A stretch of DNA of 64,000 nt, taken from positions 62,001 to 126,000 of the forward strand of contig JAXLYP010000020.1 in the NCBI GenBank assembly GCA_046351395.1, given 5' to 3'. The translations under genes and the position numbers were made by a program. Below are positions 18,494 to 26,621 of the stretch, one piece after another. Source of the stretch: CAYYKK01 sp046351395. Lineage in GTDB: Bacteria; Myxococcota_A; Polyangia; Polyangiales; Polyangiaceae. The notes beneath the pieces are model-generated. The model was given only the letters and a program-made list of their open reading frames with translations. It was not told the DNA's origin and did no database searches. Position 1 is the first letter of the stretch. Each line of letters begins with the position of its first letter.

Positions 18494-19035
18494 CGGATCG
18501 TCACCGTCGGCGCCGCGTCCCCTCTCGGCCAATAGGCGTCCACGATGGGACCGTCCGCTGGGAAGACATCCCCTCCGTAGTGCCACTCGGCCCGGAAGAA
18601 CCGGAAGAGGTGGCCCTCGCCGCGGCGGAGCGGGACCACGACGTAGCCCCCGCCCTCGTGATCGAAGGCGTCGCTCGGCCTCGCGAAGGGCGTCACCCAC
18701 AGCGCGACGTCGTCGATGGGGCCGGCGAACTGTCGAATCCCGCTGAGGCTCATCGCGCACTCGATCTTCAAGTACTCGCGCAGGAGGAGGGCGCTGCACG
18801 CGCGAGACGCCGAGTTGCTTCGCGCCGTGAGGACGGGGCGCGCGCTCGCCCACTCGTCTCGCCCCGGGAGCGGGGATCGCTCTTCGGGGATGGTGAGCCC
18901 CGCGAGGTCGACGGGATCGGCGGCGACGCGCTCGCGCGGCGACGCGCTCGCGCTGGGCGCAGCCGCCGGACCCGCGACCCCTCGCGGCGCGACGGCGAAC
19001 ACGGCCGCTCCGACGCCGAGGGCTCCGAGCCCCAT
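18490..19035 (-). CDS. Exported protein of unknown function, operon-linked to di-haem cytochrome
   Basis: ATG 19035 follows GAGGA by 6 nt and starts a signal sequence (M-G-L-G-A-L-G-V-G-A-A-V-F). An in-frame ATG at 19137 overlaps the upstream stop, but the 34 extra codons have clearly lower third-position GC, so the shorter form (181 residues) is preferred. The mature part includes a Cys pair (R-A-C-S-A-L, I-E-C-A-M) and aromatic-rich beta-like segments near the C-terminus (F-R-F-F-R-A-E-W-H-Y). No domain recognised. It ends in an ATGA overlap with the downstream lipoprotein. Confidence 0.65.
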   Translation of the reverse strand: MGLGALGVGAAVFAVAPRGVAGPAAAPSASASPRERVAADPVDLAGLTIPEERSPLPGRDEWASARPVLTARSNSASRACSALLLREYLKIECAMSLSGIRQFAGPIDDVALWVTPFARPSDAFDHEGGGYVVVPLRRGEGHLFRFFRAEWHYGGDVFPADGPIVDAYWPRGDAAPTVTIR

Positions 19036-19133
19036 GACAATTCCTCGTCTCGCGCGCACGCGACGACACTCGGAGGTCGTGCCCACGACGCCCCGAAGGG
19101 GCGGGCGTGGAAGTGCGATTCGAGCGCGCGCCT

Positions 19134-21368
19134 TCATAGCGTCTTCAGGAACGCGACGAGCGCCTTCTTGTCCTCCTCGCCGAGCTGGCTCGTCTTCCCC
19201 ATGCGATCGCCGTTCGCTGCGATGAGCTCCTCGAGCGTCTCGAAGCGCCCGTCGTGCATGTAGGGAGGGCGCCCCGCGAGCGCGACGAGCGAGGGCACCT
19301 TGTACTTCTCGTCCGGGTCGACCACGAAGCCCGCGCGCGCGGGCGAGAGCGCGAGCGGGACGACTTCGCGCGTCGTGAGGTCGGGCCCCACGGGGTGACA
19401 CGTGGCGCACGCTGCGGTGGGGTCGGTGAAGATCTGGCGCCCCCGCTCCTCCTCGCTGCTGAGCGCGCGGCGCTCGATCGGCGGCGGAACGAGGCCGTTG
19501 CGGAGAAAGTTCGCGAGGCGATGAGCCGCGGCGCGCTCGACGGCGGTGTGCACGTCGTCGTCGTGCGTGGACCGCGCGCTCGACCAGCGGTGCAGGTCGA
19601 ACCCTTCGAGGATCCGCGCGTCCAAGTCCTTGGCCTCGCCATGCCACCCGTACGGCCCGATCGCGCGGACGCGGCCGACGAGCATCGGCGTGCGCCGCGG
19701 GTAGCCGGCGCCGGTCGCGTCGACGTTCTGCGCGGGCATCGGCGTAGTCCCCGGCTCGTCGCGCCAGAACGCGTCGAGGTGGCGCGCGGTCGAAGCGGTG
19801 GCGAGGAGGTTCGTGAAGCGCGTCGTCGCGTCGTCGGTCGCGGCGAAGACGACCTCGTGCCACACGTGACCGTCGTCGCGCCCCTCGGGGTGGCAGCCCG
19901 CGCACGACATCCCGCCGCTCAGGGTGTCGTTGGTGCCGGCGTAGAACAGGCGCCGCCCGTCGGTGAACTCCGCGTGCTTCGCCTCGTCCGCGAGCTTGAC
20001 GAAGCGCGGTGGCGCGGCGGCGAAGGGGCCGTCCCACGTCGCGAGCGGGACGACGGCGAGCTCGTCGGTGGAGCGGCAGTACACGTACGCCGTGCCCTCG
20101 TCCGGCGAGAGGGCGACGCCGCTCGGCGCTCCGCCGTGGAGGGGCGTCCCGAGGATCGGGTCCCGATCCGTCTCCAGGCCATAGGTGTGCATCGGCGCGA
20201 GCGTCGGATCGCTCATGTCGGCGTCGAGCTCGACGAGCGCGTCGCTGCCCTCACTCGCCACGAGGAGCGAGCGTTGGCGCACGCGATAGATGACCCCACG
20301 CGCCACCGAGAACGCCGCCGCGCCCTCGGACAGGGCCGTCGACGCGGCCCCGCTGTATTTCGGGATCCGAGCACCTCCGGGCCCCGACATGAACGGCGCG
20401 AACACGGAGTGCGCGTTCACAGCGCGGGCAATCCCGCGGGGCGTGTCGCTCGCGACGTCCAGCACGTCCACGGTCGCCGCGCCGAACCACGCGTCCGAGC
20501 CGAGCGCACCGAGCGCGTGACGGGGGGCGAAGACGCGCGCGCGATCGGGCGTCATCGCGATCGCGTACCCGAGCGACGCCGAGAGGCCATCGTTGGCCGG
20601 CGAGCGCGACGGTGAAGCGGGGAGCGCGACGCGTGACGGACTCGCGTCCGCGTGGACGCGCGTGATCTTGGTGAGCTCGGCGCCGATGAGGTGCGTCACG
20701 TAGACGGTATCGCCGTCGCGCGTGAACGCAACGCCGCGCGGCTCGCGCGCGACGTCGCGCGTGGCGAGGATCCGCCCCGAGGCGACGTCGAGGAGGGAGA
20801 CCTTCGCGGTCCACGCGCTCGTCACCGCGGCCGTGCCCCCGTCCGGGGACACCGCGACGCCCCACGCGTCCGCCGGCAGCCGAATCCTCCGCGCCTCGGT
20901 CAGCGGAGCGCTTCCCGGACCGGATCCGCGCGCATACGCCACGAGCGCTCCACCCCCGCTCGGCGTATCCCGAATCGTCACGAGGAGCTCCCGGCCCACG
21001 AACAGGACCTGCGACGGCTGCCCCGAAGTCTCGAGCTTCACGGGCCTCGACGCCTCGGTGATGGGCAGCTCCAGGAGCACGAGCGCCGAGTGGTCTTCGT
21101 CCGCGATGACCGCGAGGTCACCCTCCGGCGCGACCGCGATGCTCGCCCCCTCCGTGCGCACGAGCGGAGACGCGGTCGCAGGCGGAGCCTGCGCGGGCGG
21201 TGCGACCGTGGACGGAGCGATTCCAACCGCAGAGCCCGCCGCCGTGGAGGCGCTCGACGAGCTCGACGCCCCGAGCTCGCCGCATGCTCCCATTCCGAGC
21301 GCGAGCGCGAGGCCGATCACGAGGGCGAGCGCGTGGGTAGGTGTCCAAGGGATGCGGCGTGTCGTCAT
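19134..21368 (-). CDS. Beta-propeller di-haem c-type cytochrome lipoprotein (MauG/CCP-like)
   Basis: ATG 21368 gives 744 residues with a signal and lipobox ending G-A-C. Residues 60-430 are propeller-like (V-A-V-S-P-D-G-G-T-A-A-V-T; G-V-A-F-T-R-D-G-D-T-V-Y-V-T; G-V-A-L-S-P-D-E-G-T-A-Y-V-Y), of the surface-layer YVTN type. The C-terminal 270 residues carry two haem-c sites, C-A-G-C-H and C-A-T-C-H, and the K-V-P-S-L ... Y-M-H-D-G-R-F segment typical of di-haem cytochrome c peroxidase/MauG relatives. It probably acts as an outer-membrane or periplasmic redox enzyme. First gene of a coupled minus-strand operon. Confidence 0.85.
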   Translation of the reverse strand: MTTRRIPWTPTHALALVIGLALALGMGACGELGASSSSSASTAAGSAVGIAPSTVAPPAQAPPATASPLVRTEGASIAVAPEGDLAVIADEDHSALVLLELPITEASRPVKLETSGQPSQVLFVGRELLVTIRDTPSGGGALVAYARGSGPGSAPLTEARRIRLPADAWGVAVSPDGGTAAVTSAWTAKVSLLDVASGRILATRDVAREPRGVAFTRDGDTVYVTHLIGAELTKITRVHADASPSRVALPASPSRSPANDGLSASLGYAIAMTPDRARVFAPRHALGALGSDAWFGAATVDVLDVASDTPRGIARAVNAHSVFAPFMSGPGGARIPKYSGAASTALSEGAAAFSVARGVIYRVRQRSLLVASEGSDALVELDADMSDPTLAPMHTYGLETDRDPILGTPLHGGAPSGVALSPDEGTAYVYCRSTDELAVVPLATWDGPFAAAPPRFVKLADEAKHAEFTDGRRLFYAGTNDTLSGGMSCAGCHPEGRDDGHVWHEVVFAATDDATTRFTNLLATASTARHLDAFWRDEPGTTPMPAQNVDATGAGYPRRTPMLVGRVRAIGPYGWHGEAKDLDARILEGFDLHRWSSARSTHDDDVHTAVERAAAHRLANFLRNGLVPPPIERRALSSEEERGRQIFTDPTAACATCHPVGPDLTTREVVPLALSPARAGFVVDPDEKYKVPSLVALAGRPPYMHDGRFETLEELIAANGDRMGKTSQLGEEDKKALVAFLKTL

Positions 21369-21556
21369 CGGTAGAGGGCGCCGAGAGGAGCGGCGCTCTG
21401 GGGTGCCCACAACGCCGTCGAATCCAAGCGCCTTCCAGCGTCGCCGAGGTTCGTCGCTACGCGAAGCGGTCACGCGCCCCCGGACGCGCGGGTGAATCCA
21501 TCCGGTCCATGCAGAGGGCTCTGGACCCTCGCCCGAGGACGAGCGATGCGGGGAAC

Positions 21557-22378
21557 ATGACCACCACGCTCCAGGGCAAGACGCTCTTCATCACCGGCGC
21601 GAGCCGCGGCATCGGCAAGGCGATCGGCCTGCGCGCCGCGCGCGATGGCGCGAACGTCGTCATCGCGGCGAAGACCGCGGCGCCCCACCCGAAGCTCGAG
21701 GGCACGATCCACACGGCCGCCGAGGAGATCGAGAAGGCCGGCGGCAAGGCGCTCGCCCTCGTCGTGGACGTGCGCTCCGAGGACCAAATCGCGGACGCGG
21801 TGAAGCAGGCCGTCGAGCGGTTCGGAGGCATCGACATCCTGGTCAACAACGCGAGCGCGATCAGCCTCACGGGGACGCTCGAGACGCCGATGAAGCGCTT
21901 CGACTTGATGCACCAGATCAACACGCGCGGGACGTTCGCGTGCTCGCAGGCGTGTCTCCCGCATCTGCTCAAGGCCGAGAACCCTCACATCTTGAACCTG
22001 TCCCCCCCGCTCAACATGGAGGCGCGTTGGTTCGGCCCGCACGTCGCCTACACGATGGCGAAGTTCGGAATGAGCCTTTGCGTGCTCGGCATGGCGGAAG
22101 AGTTCAAAGGAAAGGTCGGCGTCAACGCGCTCTGGCCCCGCACGGTCATCGCGACGGCCGCGGTTCAGAACCTCCTCGGAGGGGACGCGATGATGAAGGT
22201 GAGCCGCTCGCCGGACATCATGGCGGACGCGGCCCACGTGATCCTCACGCGCCCCGCGAAGACGTGCACCGGGAACTTCTTCGTCGACGACGAAGTGCTG
22301 CGCTCCGCGGGCGAGACGAACCTCGACAAGTACTCGATGGTCCCCGGGGCGGAGCTCGCGCCGGACTTCTTCGTCTGA
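21557..22378 (+). CDS. Short-chain dehydrogenase/reductase, HSDL2-like
   Basis: The 273-residue SDR has T-G-A-S-R-G-I-G (NADP(H)-binding, residues 13-20), N-N-A-S and a catalytic Y-T-M-A-K. The N-terminal spacing, the A-A-K-T-A-A-P-H-P-K-L-E-G-T-I-H insert, and the G-N-F-F-V-D-D-E-V-L-R end are features of the hydroxysteroid dehydrogenase-like protein 2 group, usually linked to lipid or sterol metabolism; the substrate is unproven. ATG 21557 is preceded by GGGGAA. The gene is isolated, divergent from the cytochrome operon, and upstream of a lipoprotein with its own promoter. Confidence 0.85.
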   Translation: MTTTLQGKTLFITGASRGIGKAIGLRAARDGANVVIAAKTAAPHPKLEGTIHTAAEEIEKAGGKALALVVDVRSEDQIADAVKQAVERFGGIDILVNNASAISLTGTLETPMKRFDLMHQINTRGTFACSQACLPHLLKAENPHILNLSPPLNMEARWFGPHVAYTMAKFGMSLCVLGMAEEFKGKVGVNALWPRTVIATAAVQNLLGGDAMMKVSRSPDIMADAAHVILTRPAKTCTGNFFVDDEVLRSAGETNLDKYSMVPGAELAPDFFV

Positions 22379-22434
22379 ATCGCGCCGCGGACCGCGACGA
22401 GAAGGAGCCCGCCCCCAGGCGCGCTCAGAAGGCC

Positions 22435-22464
22435 CTTGCCAGATGTAGGCAAGAGGACTACCTG
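22435..22464 (+). promoter_or_regulatory. Promoter with operator-like inverted repeat over the -35
   Basis: TTGCCA (22436-22441), a 17-nt spacer and TACCTG (22459-22464) fit a sigma-70 promoter; ATG 22471 follows the -10 by 6 nt. The -35 lies in a perfect 6-bp inverted repeat CTTGCC-N7-GGCAAG (22435-22453), well placed to be an operator. Confidence 0.45.
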
Positions 22465-22470
22465 GGCGCC

Positions 22471-23433
22471 ATGAACTCGCTCAAAGCCGTCTTCGCTCTC
22501 GCGCTCCTCGCACCGCTCTCTGCCTGCGCCCCCGAAGCGCCGGTCGAGTCCAACCCGGAAGAGTCGAGCGAGGTCGACGCTCGCGCGGTCGGCGTGGACA
22601 CGGTCTACGTCGTCGTCGGTCAGGACTTCAAGAAGTGCGCCTGGCCCATGTGTGGCGGCGTTTACGTCAAGGCGGTCAACCAGACCAAGACGACGTGCGC
22701 GGACGGATCGAAGGCTGCGCAGTGCTACGTCGCGGATCTCGATCTCGTCGCGCTGGGACTGAACGAGCAGGAAGCGTCGGACACGCGCAACGCCGCGGTC
22801 GCCGGCCGCGTCCTCCTCTCGGGTGGATTCGGCCCCATCCCGGGGTTCGCGTCGACGAAGCTCGTCGTGCAGAAGGCCTTCGAGCAGCGCACGGACGCGG
22901 TCCCCACCGGGACCTTCTATACGGTCGGCCCGTCGGGGATTGTCTGCATCACGACGCCGTGCCCGAGCCTCGCCGCGCACAAGATGAACGCCGGGACGAC
23001 GACGAACGTCACCGACGTGGACTTCTCCGCCCTGGGCCTCACGAGCGACGAGGTCGCCGCCGCGTTCGAGACGATCCAGGCGAAGAACCTCGTCCTTTCG
23101 GGGACGATCAAGACGACGGGCAACAAGAAGAAGCTGAAGGTCAGCCAGATCTTCGACACCGTCGAGCCCGCCACGCAGGCGCTCTGCCTGACGGACGCCG
23201 CCTGTGGCGCGAACATGCACTGCGACACGAGTGTCTGTCTCTCCAATTGCGCCCCCGGCATGGTGTGCCCCGCCGTGTGCTACGGCGCGTGCGCCCCGGG
23301 AGCGCCCGCTCCGACCGGCGGGACCTGCGTCGACGCGTGTGGAGACCAGTCGGCCGACGAGACTTGCTGGTGCGACCCGGCGTGCACCTACTACGGCGAC
23401 TGCTGCGCGGACTACGCGTCCACCTGCAAGTAG
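22471..23433 (+). CDS. Lipoprotein with DUF6748-like region and somatomedin-B-like C-terminal domain
   Basis: ATG 22471 gives 320 residues with lipobox L-S-A-C. Residues about 30-120 (V-Y-V-V-V-G-Q-D-F-K-K-C-A-W-P-M-C-G-G-V-Y-V-K) resemble the myxobacterial DUF6748 type. After a Cys-rich linker (about 230-280) the last 35 residues hold exactly eight Cys in the order C-x3-C-x8-C-x-C-x3-C-x5-CC-x6-C, with C-D-P-A-C and Y-G-D-C-C-A-D-Y, matching the animal somatomedin-B knot (for example vitronectin, ENPP). This domain normally mediates protein binding. The cysteines imply oxidative folding outside the cytoplasm. Family assignment is from motif recognition, not a search. Confidence 0.8.
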   Translation: MNSLKAVFALALLAPLSACAPEAPVESNPEESSEVDARAVGVDTVYVVVGQDFKKCAWPMCGGVYVKAVNQTKTTCADGSKAAQCYVADLDLVALGLNEQEASDTRNAAVAGRVLLSGGFGPIPGFASTKLVVQKAFEQRTDAVPTGTFYTVGPSGIVCITTPCPSLAAHKMNAGTTTNVTDVDFSALGLTSDEVAAAFETIQAKNLVLSGTIKTTGNKKKLKVSQIFDTVEPATQALCLTDAACGANMHCDTSVCLSNCAPGMVCPAVCYGACAPGAPAPTGGTCVDACGDQSADETCWCDPACTYYGDCCADYASTCK

Positions 23434-23434
23434 G

Positions 23435-23944
23435 GTGATCCGCGTGGGGCCGAGCTTGTCGCCCGCGCTCTTGCGCCGCCTGCTGCGGGCGCGGGACCGG
23501 TTGCGCGAGGACCCCACGCTCGCGCCCGGTCTCGATCAGCTCGCCGGGGATGTCGGGCTCTCGCGCGCCCACTTCCTCCGCAGCTTCGCGGCCGCGTTCG
23601 GCGTCACGCCGCATGCCCTCCGGACGGAGCTCCGCCTCACGGGCGCGAAGCGCACGCTCGCGCGCGGCGGCTCCGTCACCGAGGCCTGCTTCGACGCGGG
23701 GTTCTCGAGCCTCGGCTCGTTCAGTCGCCGGTTCACCGAGGCGTTCGGCGTCGCTCCGCGGGAATGGCAGCGCCGCGTGCGCCTCGTCGTCCCGTCCGCC
23801 GACCTCTGGCCCGCTGTTTGGATCCCCTCATGCTTCCTTGGGCAGATCGCCGGCGGGGACGCGTGGAGCACTTTCGGAGAAGCGCGACCCACGAACGTGG
23901 GTGCATCGTCATGCGGACATCCCAACAAGGAGCCGCAGCCATGA
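23435..23944 (+). CDS. AraC-family transcriptional regulator
   Basis: The 169-residue protein starts at GTG 23435 (GTG 23444 possible) and carries the two helix-turn-helix units of AraC: L-D-Q-L-A-G-D-V-G-L-S-R-A-H-F-L-R-S-F and V-T-E-A-C-F-D-A-G-F-S-S-L-G-S-F-S-R-R-F, followed by F-G-V-A-P-R-E-W. There is no N-terminal effector domain; instead about 45 C-terminal residues of unclear role follow the DNA-binding domain. Its stop overlaps the start of the VOC gene (ATGA, 23941-23944), a common AraC-VOC pairing, suggesting that it regulates its own two-gene unit. Confidence 0.85.
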   Translation: MIRVGPSLSPALLRRLLRARDRLREDPTLAPGLDQLAGDVGLSRAHFLRSFAAAFGVTPHALRTELRLTGAKRTLARGGSVTEACFDAGFSSLGSFSRRFTEAFGVAPREWQRRVRLVVPSADLWPAVWIPSCFLGQIAGGDAWSTFGEARPTNVGASSCGHPNKEPQP

Positions 23945-24351
23945 TCACCAAGCACTCACACTCGACTGTCTACGTCCTCGATCAAGACCGTGCGAAAGCG
24001 TTCTACACGGAGAAGCTCGGATTCGAAGTCCGCGACGACGCGAAGATGGGGGAGTTCCGCTGGCTGACCGTCGCTCCGAAGACCCAGCCCGACGCTTGCA
24101 TCATCCTCATGGCCGTGACGCCCGGCCCGATGATGGATCAGGAGTCATGCGACATGATCCGAGAGCTCCTCGAGAAGGGCGTGCTCGGTGGCGGTGTCGT
24201 CGAGACCGACAATTGCCGCCGAACGTACGAGGAGCTCAAGGCGAAGGGCGTCGAGTTCATCCGCGAGCCGAAGGAGATGCCGTACGGCATCGAGGCGCTC
24301 TTCAAGGACGACTCGGGCAACTTCTACAGCATGGGCGAGAAGAAGGCTTAG
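23941..24351 (+). CDS. VOC-superfamily (glyoxalase-fold) protein
   Basis: The 136-residue single-copy betaalphabetabetabeta protein fits the glyoxalase/bleomycin-resistance/extradiol fold: H-S-T-V-Y-V-L-D-Q-D-R-A-K-A-F-Y-T-E-K-L-G-F-E-V at the start, G-V-E-F-I-R-E-P in the middle and F-K-D-D-S-G-N-F-Y-S at the end. Candidate metal ligands are the early His and a late Glu, but no reaction can be named. It is translationally coupled to the AraC-type regulator. Confidence 0.88.
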   Translation: MITKHSHSTVYVLDQDRAKAFYTEKLGFEVRDDAKMGEFRWLTVAPKTQPDACIILMAVTPGPMMDQESCDMIRELLEKGVLGGGVVETDNCRRTYEELKAKGVEFIREPKEMPYGIEALFKDDSGNFYSMGEKKA

Positions 24352-24368
24352 CCAGGTTGGCGACTCGC

Positions 24369-24374
24369 TACAGT
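24369..24374 (+). promoter_or_regulatory. Putative -10 hexamer TACAGT, leaderless-type
   Basis: TACAGT is followed by exactly 6 nt and GTG 24381, with no Shine-Dalgarno sequence. Confidence 0.35.
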
Positions 24375-24380
24375 GGCGTC

Positions 24381-25193
24381 GTGACGAGGTTGGGAATCGC
24401 GCTGGTCGCCGCGGGGTGCGCCGCGTCCCCGCCCAGCGTCGACGGGACGACGCGGAGCGCGACGTCGGACGTGGCCCTACGAGCGACTGCGCCGTCGACG
24501 ACGACACCTCGATGGTCGTTCCCCGCGACGAACGTGCAGCACGCCGCGGCGATGGTCCGCGGCATCGCCGTCGTCGAGGACATGATCAGGCGCGCGCTGA
24601 AGGCCTACGAAGGGGGATCAGCGTGCCCGAACAGCGCGCCGATCCCGTCGACCCTCCCCACTCGGACGTCGATCGCGCTCGCCGACCCGTACTCGTTTCG
24701 AAAGGACCCGGGCTTCCACTGCATCGGGTTCGACCCCACGAGCGAGCTCGAGTTCCAGCTGACGTTCTCGTCGGCGCCGCCCTTCAAGAAGCCCCGCCGC
24801 GAGGCAAGCGACCCGATCCTCCAAGCGTGCGCGGAGGCCGATCTGGTGCCGGGCGGTCGATCGACGCTCGTCTGCTTCTCCGCGTTCGCGGACCCCACGA
24901 CGGGTGAGCCGACGATCGCCGATCGCGCCGACGTGGACCTCGAGCCCTTCGAGCCGGACGAGAGCCCGATGCCCGAGGCGCCTCGGGACGCGACCGTCAC
25001 GAGTGTATGCGAGCGTCTCGCCCGCATCCACTCGCCGCGCGTCTGCGAGACGGACCTGAGGAAGAAGCAGGAGAAGCACCCCGAGGACTTCGCGTGCTTC
25101 GCGGGCTGCTCGACGCTCGCGCACGTGGACGATCAGGCGTATTGCGTGGAGCGGTGCATCCTCGCGAAGATGAGCGGCCCGACGCGCAAGTGA
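24381..25193 (+). CDS. Lipoprotein of unknown function
   Basis: GTG 24381 opens 270 residues with lipobox V-A-A-G-C. The mature protein has several Cys (S-A-C-P-N-S; F-H-C-I-G-F; Q-A-C-A-E-A), a Pro/Arg-rich middle, and a Cys-dense C-terminus (D-F-A-C-F-A-G-C-S ... Y-C-V-E-R-C-I-L-A-K). No domain recognised. It lies 29 nt after the VOC gene but seems to have its own leaderless-type promoter. Confidence 0.75.
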   Translation: MTRLGIALVAAGCAASPPSVDGTTRSATSDVALRATAPSTTTPRWSFPATNVQHAAAMVRGIAVVEDMIRRALKAYEGGSACPNSAPIPSTLPTRTSIALADPYSFRKDPGFHCIGFDPTSELEFQLTFSSAPPFKKPRREASDPILQACAEADLVPGGRSTLVCFSAFADPTTGEPTIADRADVDLEPFEPDESPMPEAPRDATVTSVCERLARIHSPRVCETDLRKKQEKHPEDFACFAGCSTLAHVDDQAYCVERCILAKMSGPTRK

Positions 25194-25309
25194 CGGCGCG
25201 CTCGAGGAGCGCACGCCTCGAAGCCGCTCAGCCTACGTGAGGCTCCTCGGCGCGAACGTGCTCAGCGTCGGTCGGAGGCATCGTGAGAGGTGGGTGCGGG
25301 GCGTCCGAG

Positions 25310-26500
25310 CTACTTCGCGGCGCACGCGCCGATTTGGGGCGCACAGTCGTGGATGGGATCCGCCGATCGGAGGATGCAATCGAGCGCCGCGGAGGATTCG
25401 ACCGAGACCGCTGGGTCGGCGGCGAGCATGCACGTGGTGATCCCCTGCAGCGGCGCGTCCGCCGCGAAGGCGCTCTGGATGCAACCCAGCGTGTCCGCGC
25501 ACGTCGCCGATCCTTCCCCGACCCACTCTGCGGCGAGGTTGCCGTCGTCGTCTTCACAGTTCGCGGTCGCGCGATCGGTCGGGTAGTAGGAGCCAATCAG
25601 CATGCACATCTCGTCCGTGGAGCGCGGCCCCTGAAAGACGTCCCGCGCCTCCTGGTTCTCGTAGTCGCAGTGATAGTCGAGCTTGGAGCCCGCGTGGACG
25701 ACGAGCCCGGGCTCGAAGACCTGGACTGGCACGTTCGCCCAGGTCGCGCTCTCGTAGAACGGCGCCGCCTGGTCGACCTGCGCACCATAGCCGACGCCTC
25801 GCTTGTGCATGTGCGACTGGACGTTCGCTAGGGTGATGTCGTGGTGCACGGGGCACCGCATGCGCGCGCGGGACGAGGCGTTCGCGCCCACCGCGATGAG
25901 TGGGTTGTAGAGGAACAGGACGTCCCCCTCGGTGACGACGGAGGCCTGCGGGACGGTGTAGAGGTTCATCCGCACCTCGGGCTTCAGATCCTGCGCGGAC
26001 GCGTTCACGTAGTGGACATTGAGGAGCAGTACGGCGCCCGCCTCGACCCGCATCGCGACCCCGGCAGGAAACGCGAGGAGCGAGTCTCCCTCGGCGTTCT
26101 GGGAACCACCAATCAGCTTCGTGATCCGAAAGCCATTGGTCGCCCCGTCGCTGCAGTCGAACACGCCGCTCGTGTCCACCGGGGTCCCGTCTTCTCGCTG
26201 CGTCGGGATCTCCGTGTACGGCGTCTGGTAGAGGAGCACGTGGTGGCTGCCCTGCGTGAAGCGCACCTCGTCGCGCTGGACCCAGAGGTCCGCGTCGGCG
26301 GGCGCCCGCACGAACGTACAATGCTCGGCCTCCGTGCCGGCCGGGATCGTCGTGGTCATCGCGAACTGGACGCCCTCACCAGCCTTCGGCGGATCCAAGA
26401 GCGAGGGCTCGTGCGTGGGCGAATCGTCGCTCGAGCAGCCGGAAAGCCCAGCGAGGAGGGCGGCCGTGACCAGTGCGGGGATCGTTCGACGACGAGGCAT
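25310..26500 (-). CDS. Copper type II ascorbate-dependent monooxygenase-like lipoprotein
   Basis: ATG 26500 gives 396 residues with lipobox L-S-G-C. His-rich motifs occur in the order expected of the peptidylglycine monooxygenase/dopamine beta-hydroxylase fold: S-H-H-V-L-L-Y (N-terminal copper site), N-V-H-Y-V-N, and Q-S-H-M-H-K-R-G with a downstream region of beta strands (C-terminal copper site). The tail is Cys-rich (D-C-A-P-Q-I-G-A-C). Such proteins are frequent in myxobacteria and their substrates are unknown. Unusual for the fold, it is lipid-anchored. It lies 121 nt downstream of the sigma/anti-sigma pair and may share its transcript. Confidence 0.75.
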   Translation of the reverse strand: MPRRRTIPALVTAALLAGLSGCSSDDSPTHEPSLLDPPKAGEGVQFAMTTTIPAGTEAEHCTFVRAPADADLWVQRDEVRFTQGSHHVLLYQTPYTEIPTQREDGTPVDTSGVFDCSDGATNGFRITKLIGGSQNAEGDSLLAFPAGVAMRVEAGAVLLLNVHYVNASAQDLKPEVRMNLYTVPQASVVTEGDVLFLYNPLIAVGANASSRARMRCPVHHDITLANVQSHMHKRGVGYGAQVDQAAPFYESATWANVPVQVFEPGLVVHAGSKLDYHCDYENQEARDVFQGPRSTDEMCMLIGSYYPTDRATANCEDDDGNLAAEWVGEGSATCADTLGCIQSAFAADAPLQGITTCMLAADPAVSVESSAALDCILRSADPIHDCAPQIGACAAK

Positions 26501-26621
26501 GAACTTGCTCCTTGGAGTTGCGCGGACGAATGCGCCGGAAGGGTGCGACCGCGTCGCGCCCCTCGCGATGGGGCTCGCGCGGCGACGTTCCATGTGGAGT
26601 GCCCACCCGCGGGTGAAGCGT

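Noticed and set aside
19036..19137. Upstream start for the exported protein at ATG 19137
   Set aside because: ATGA overlap is attractive, but wobble GC drops and GAGGA precedes ATG 19035 at the right distance.
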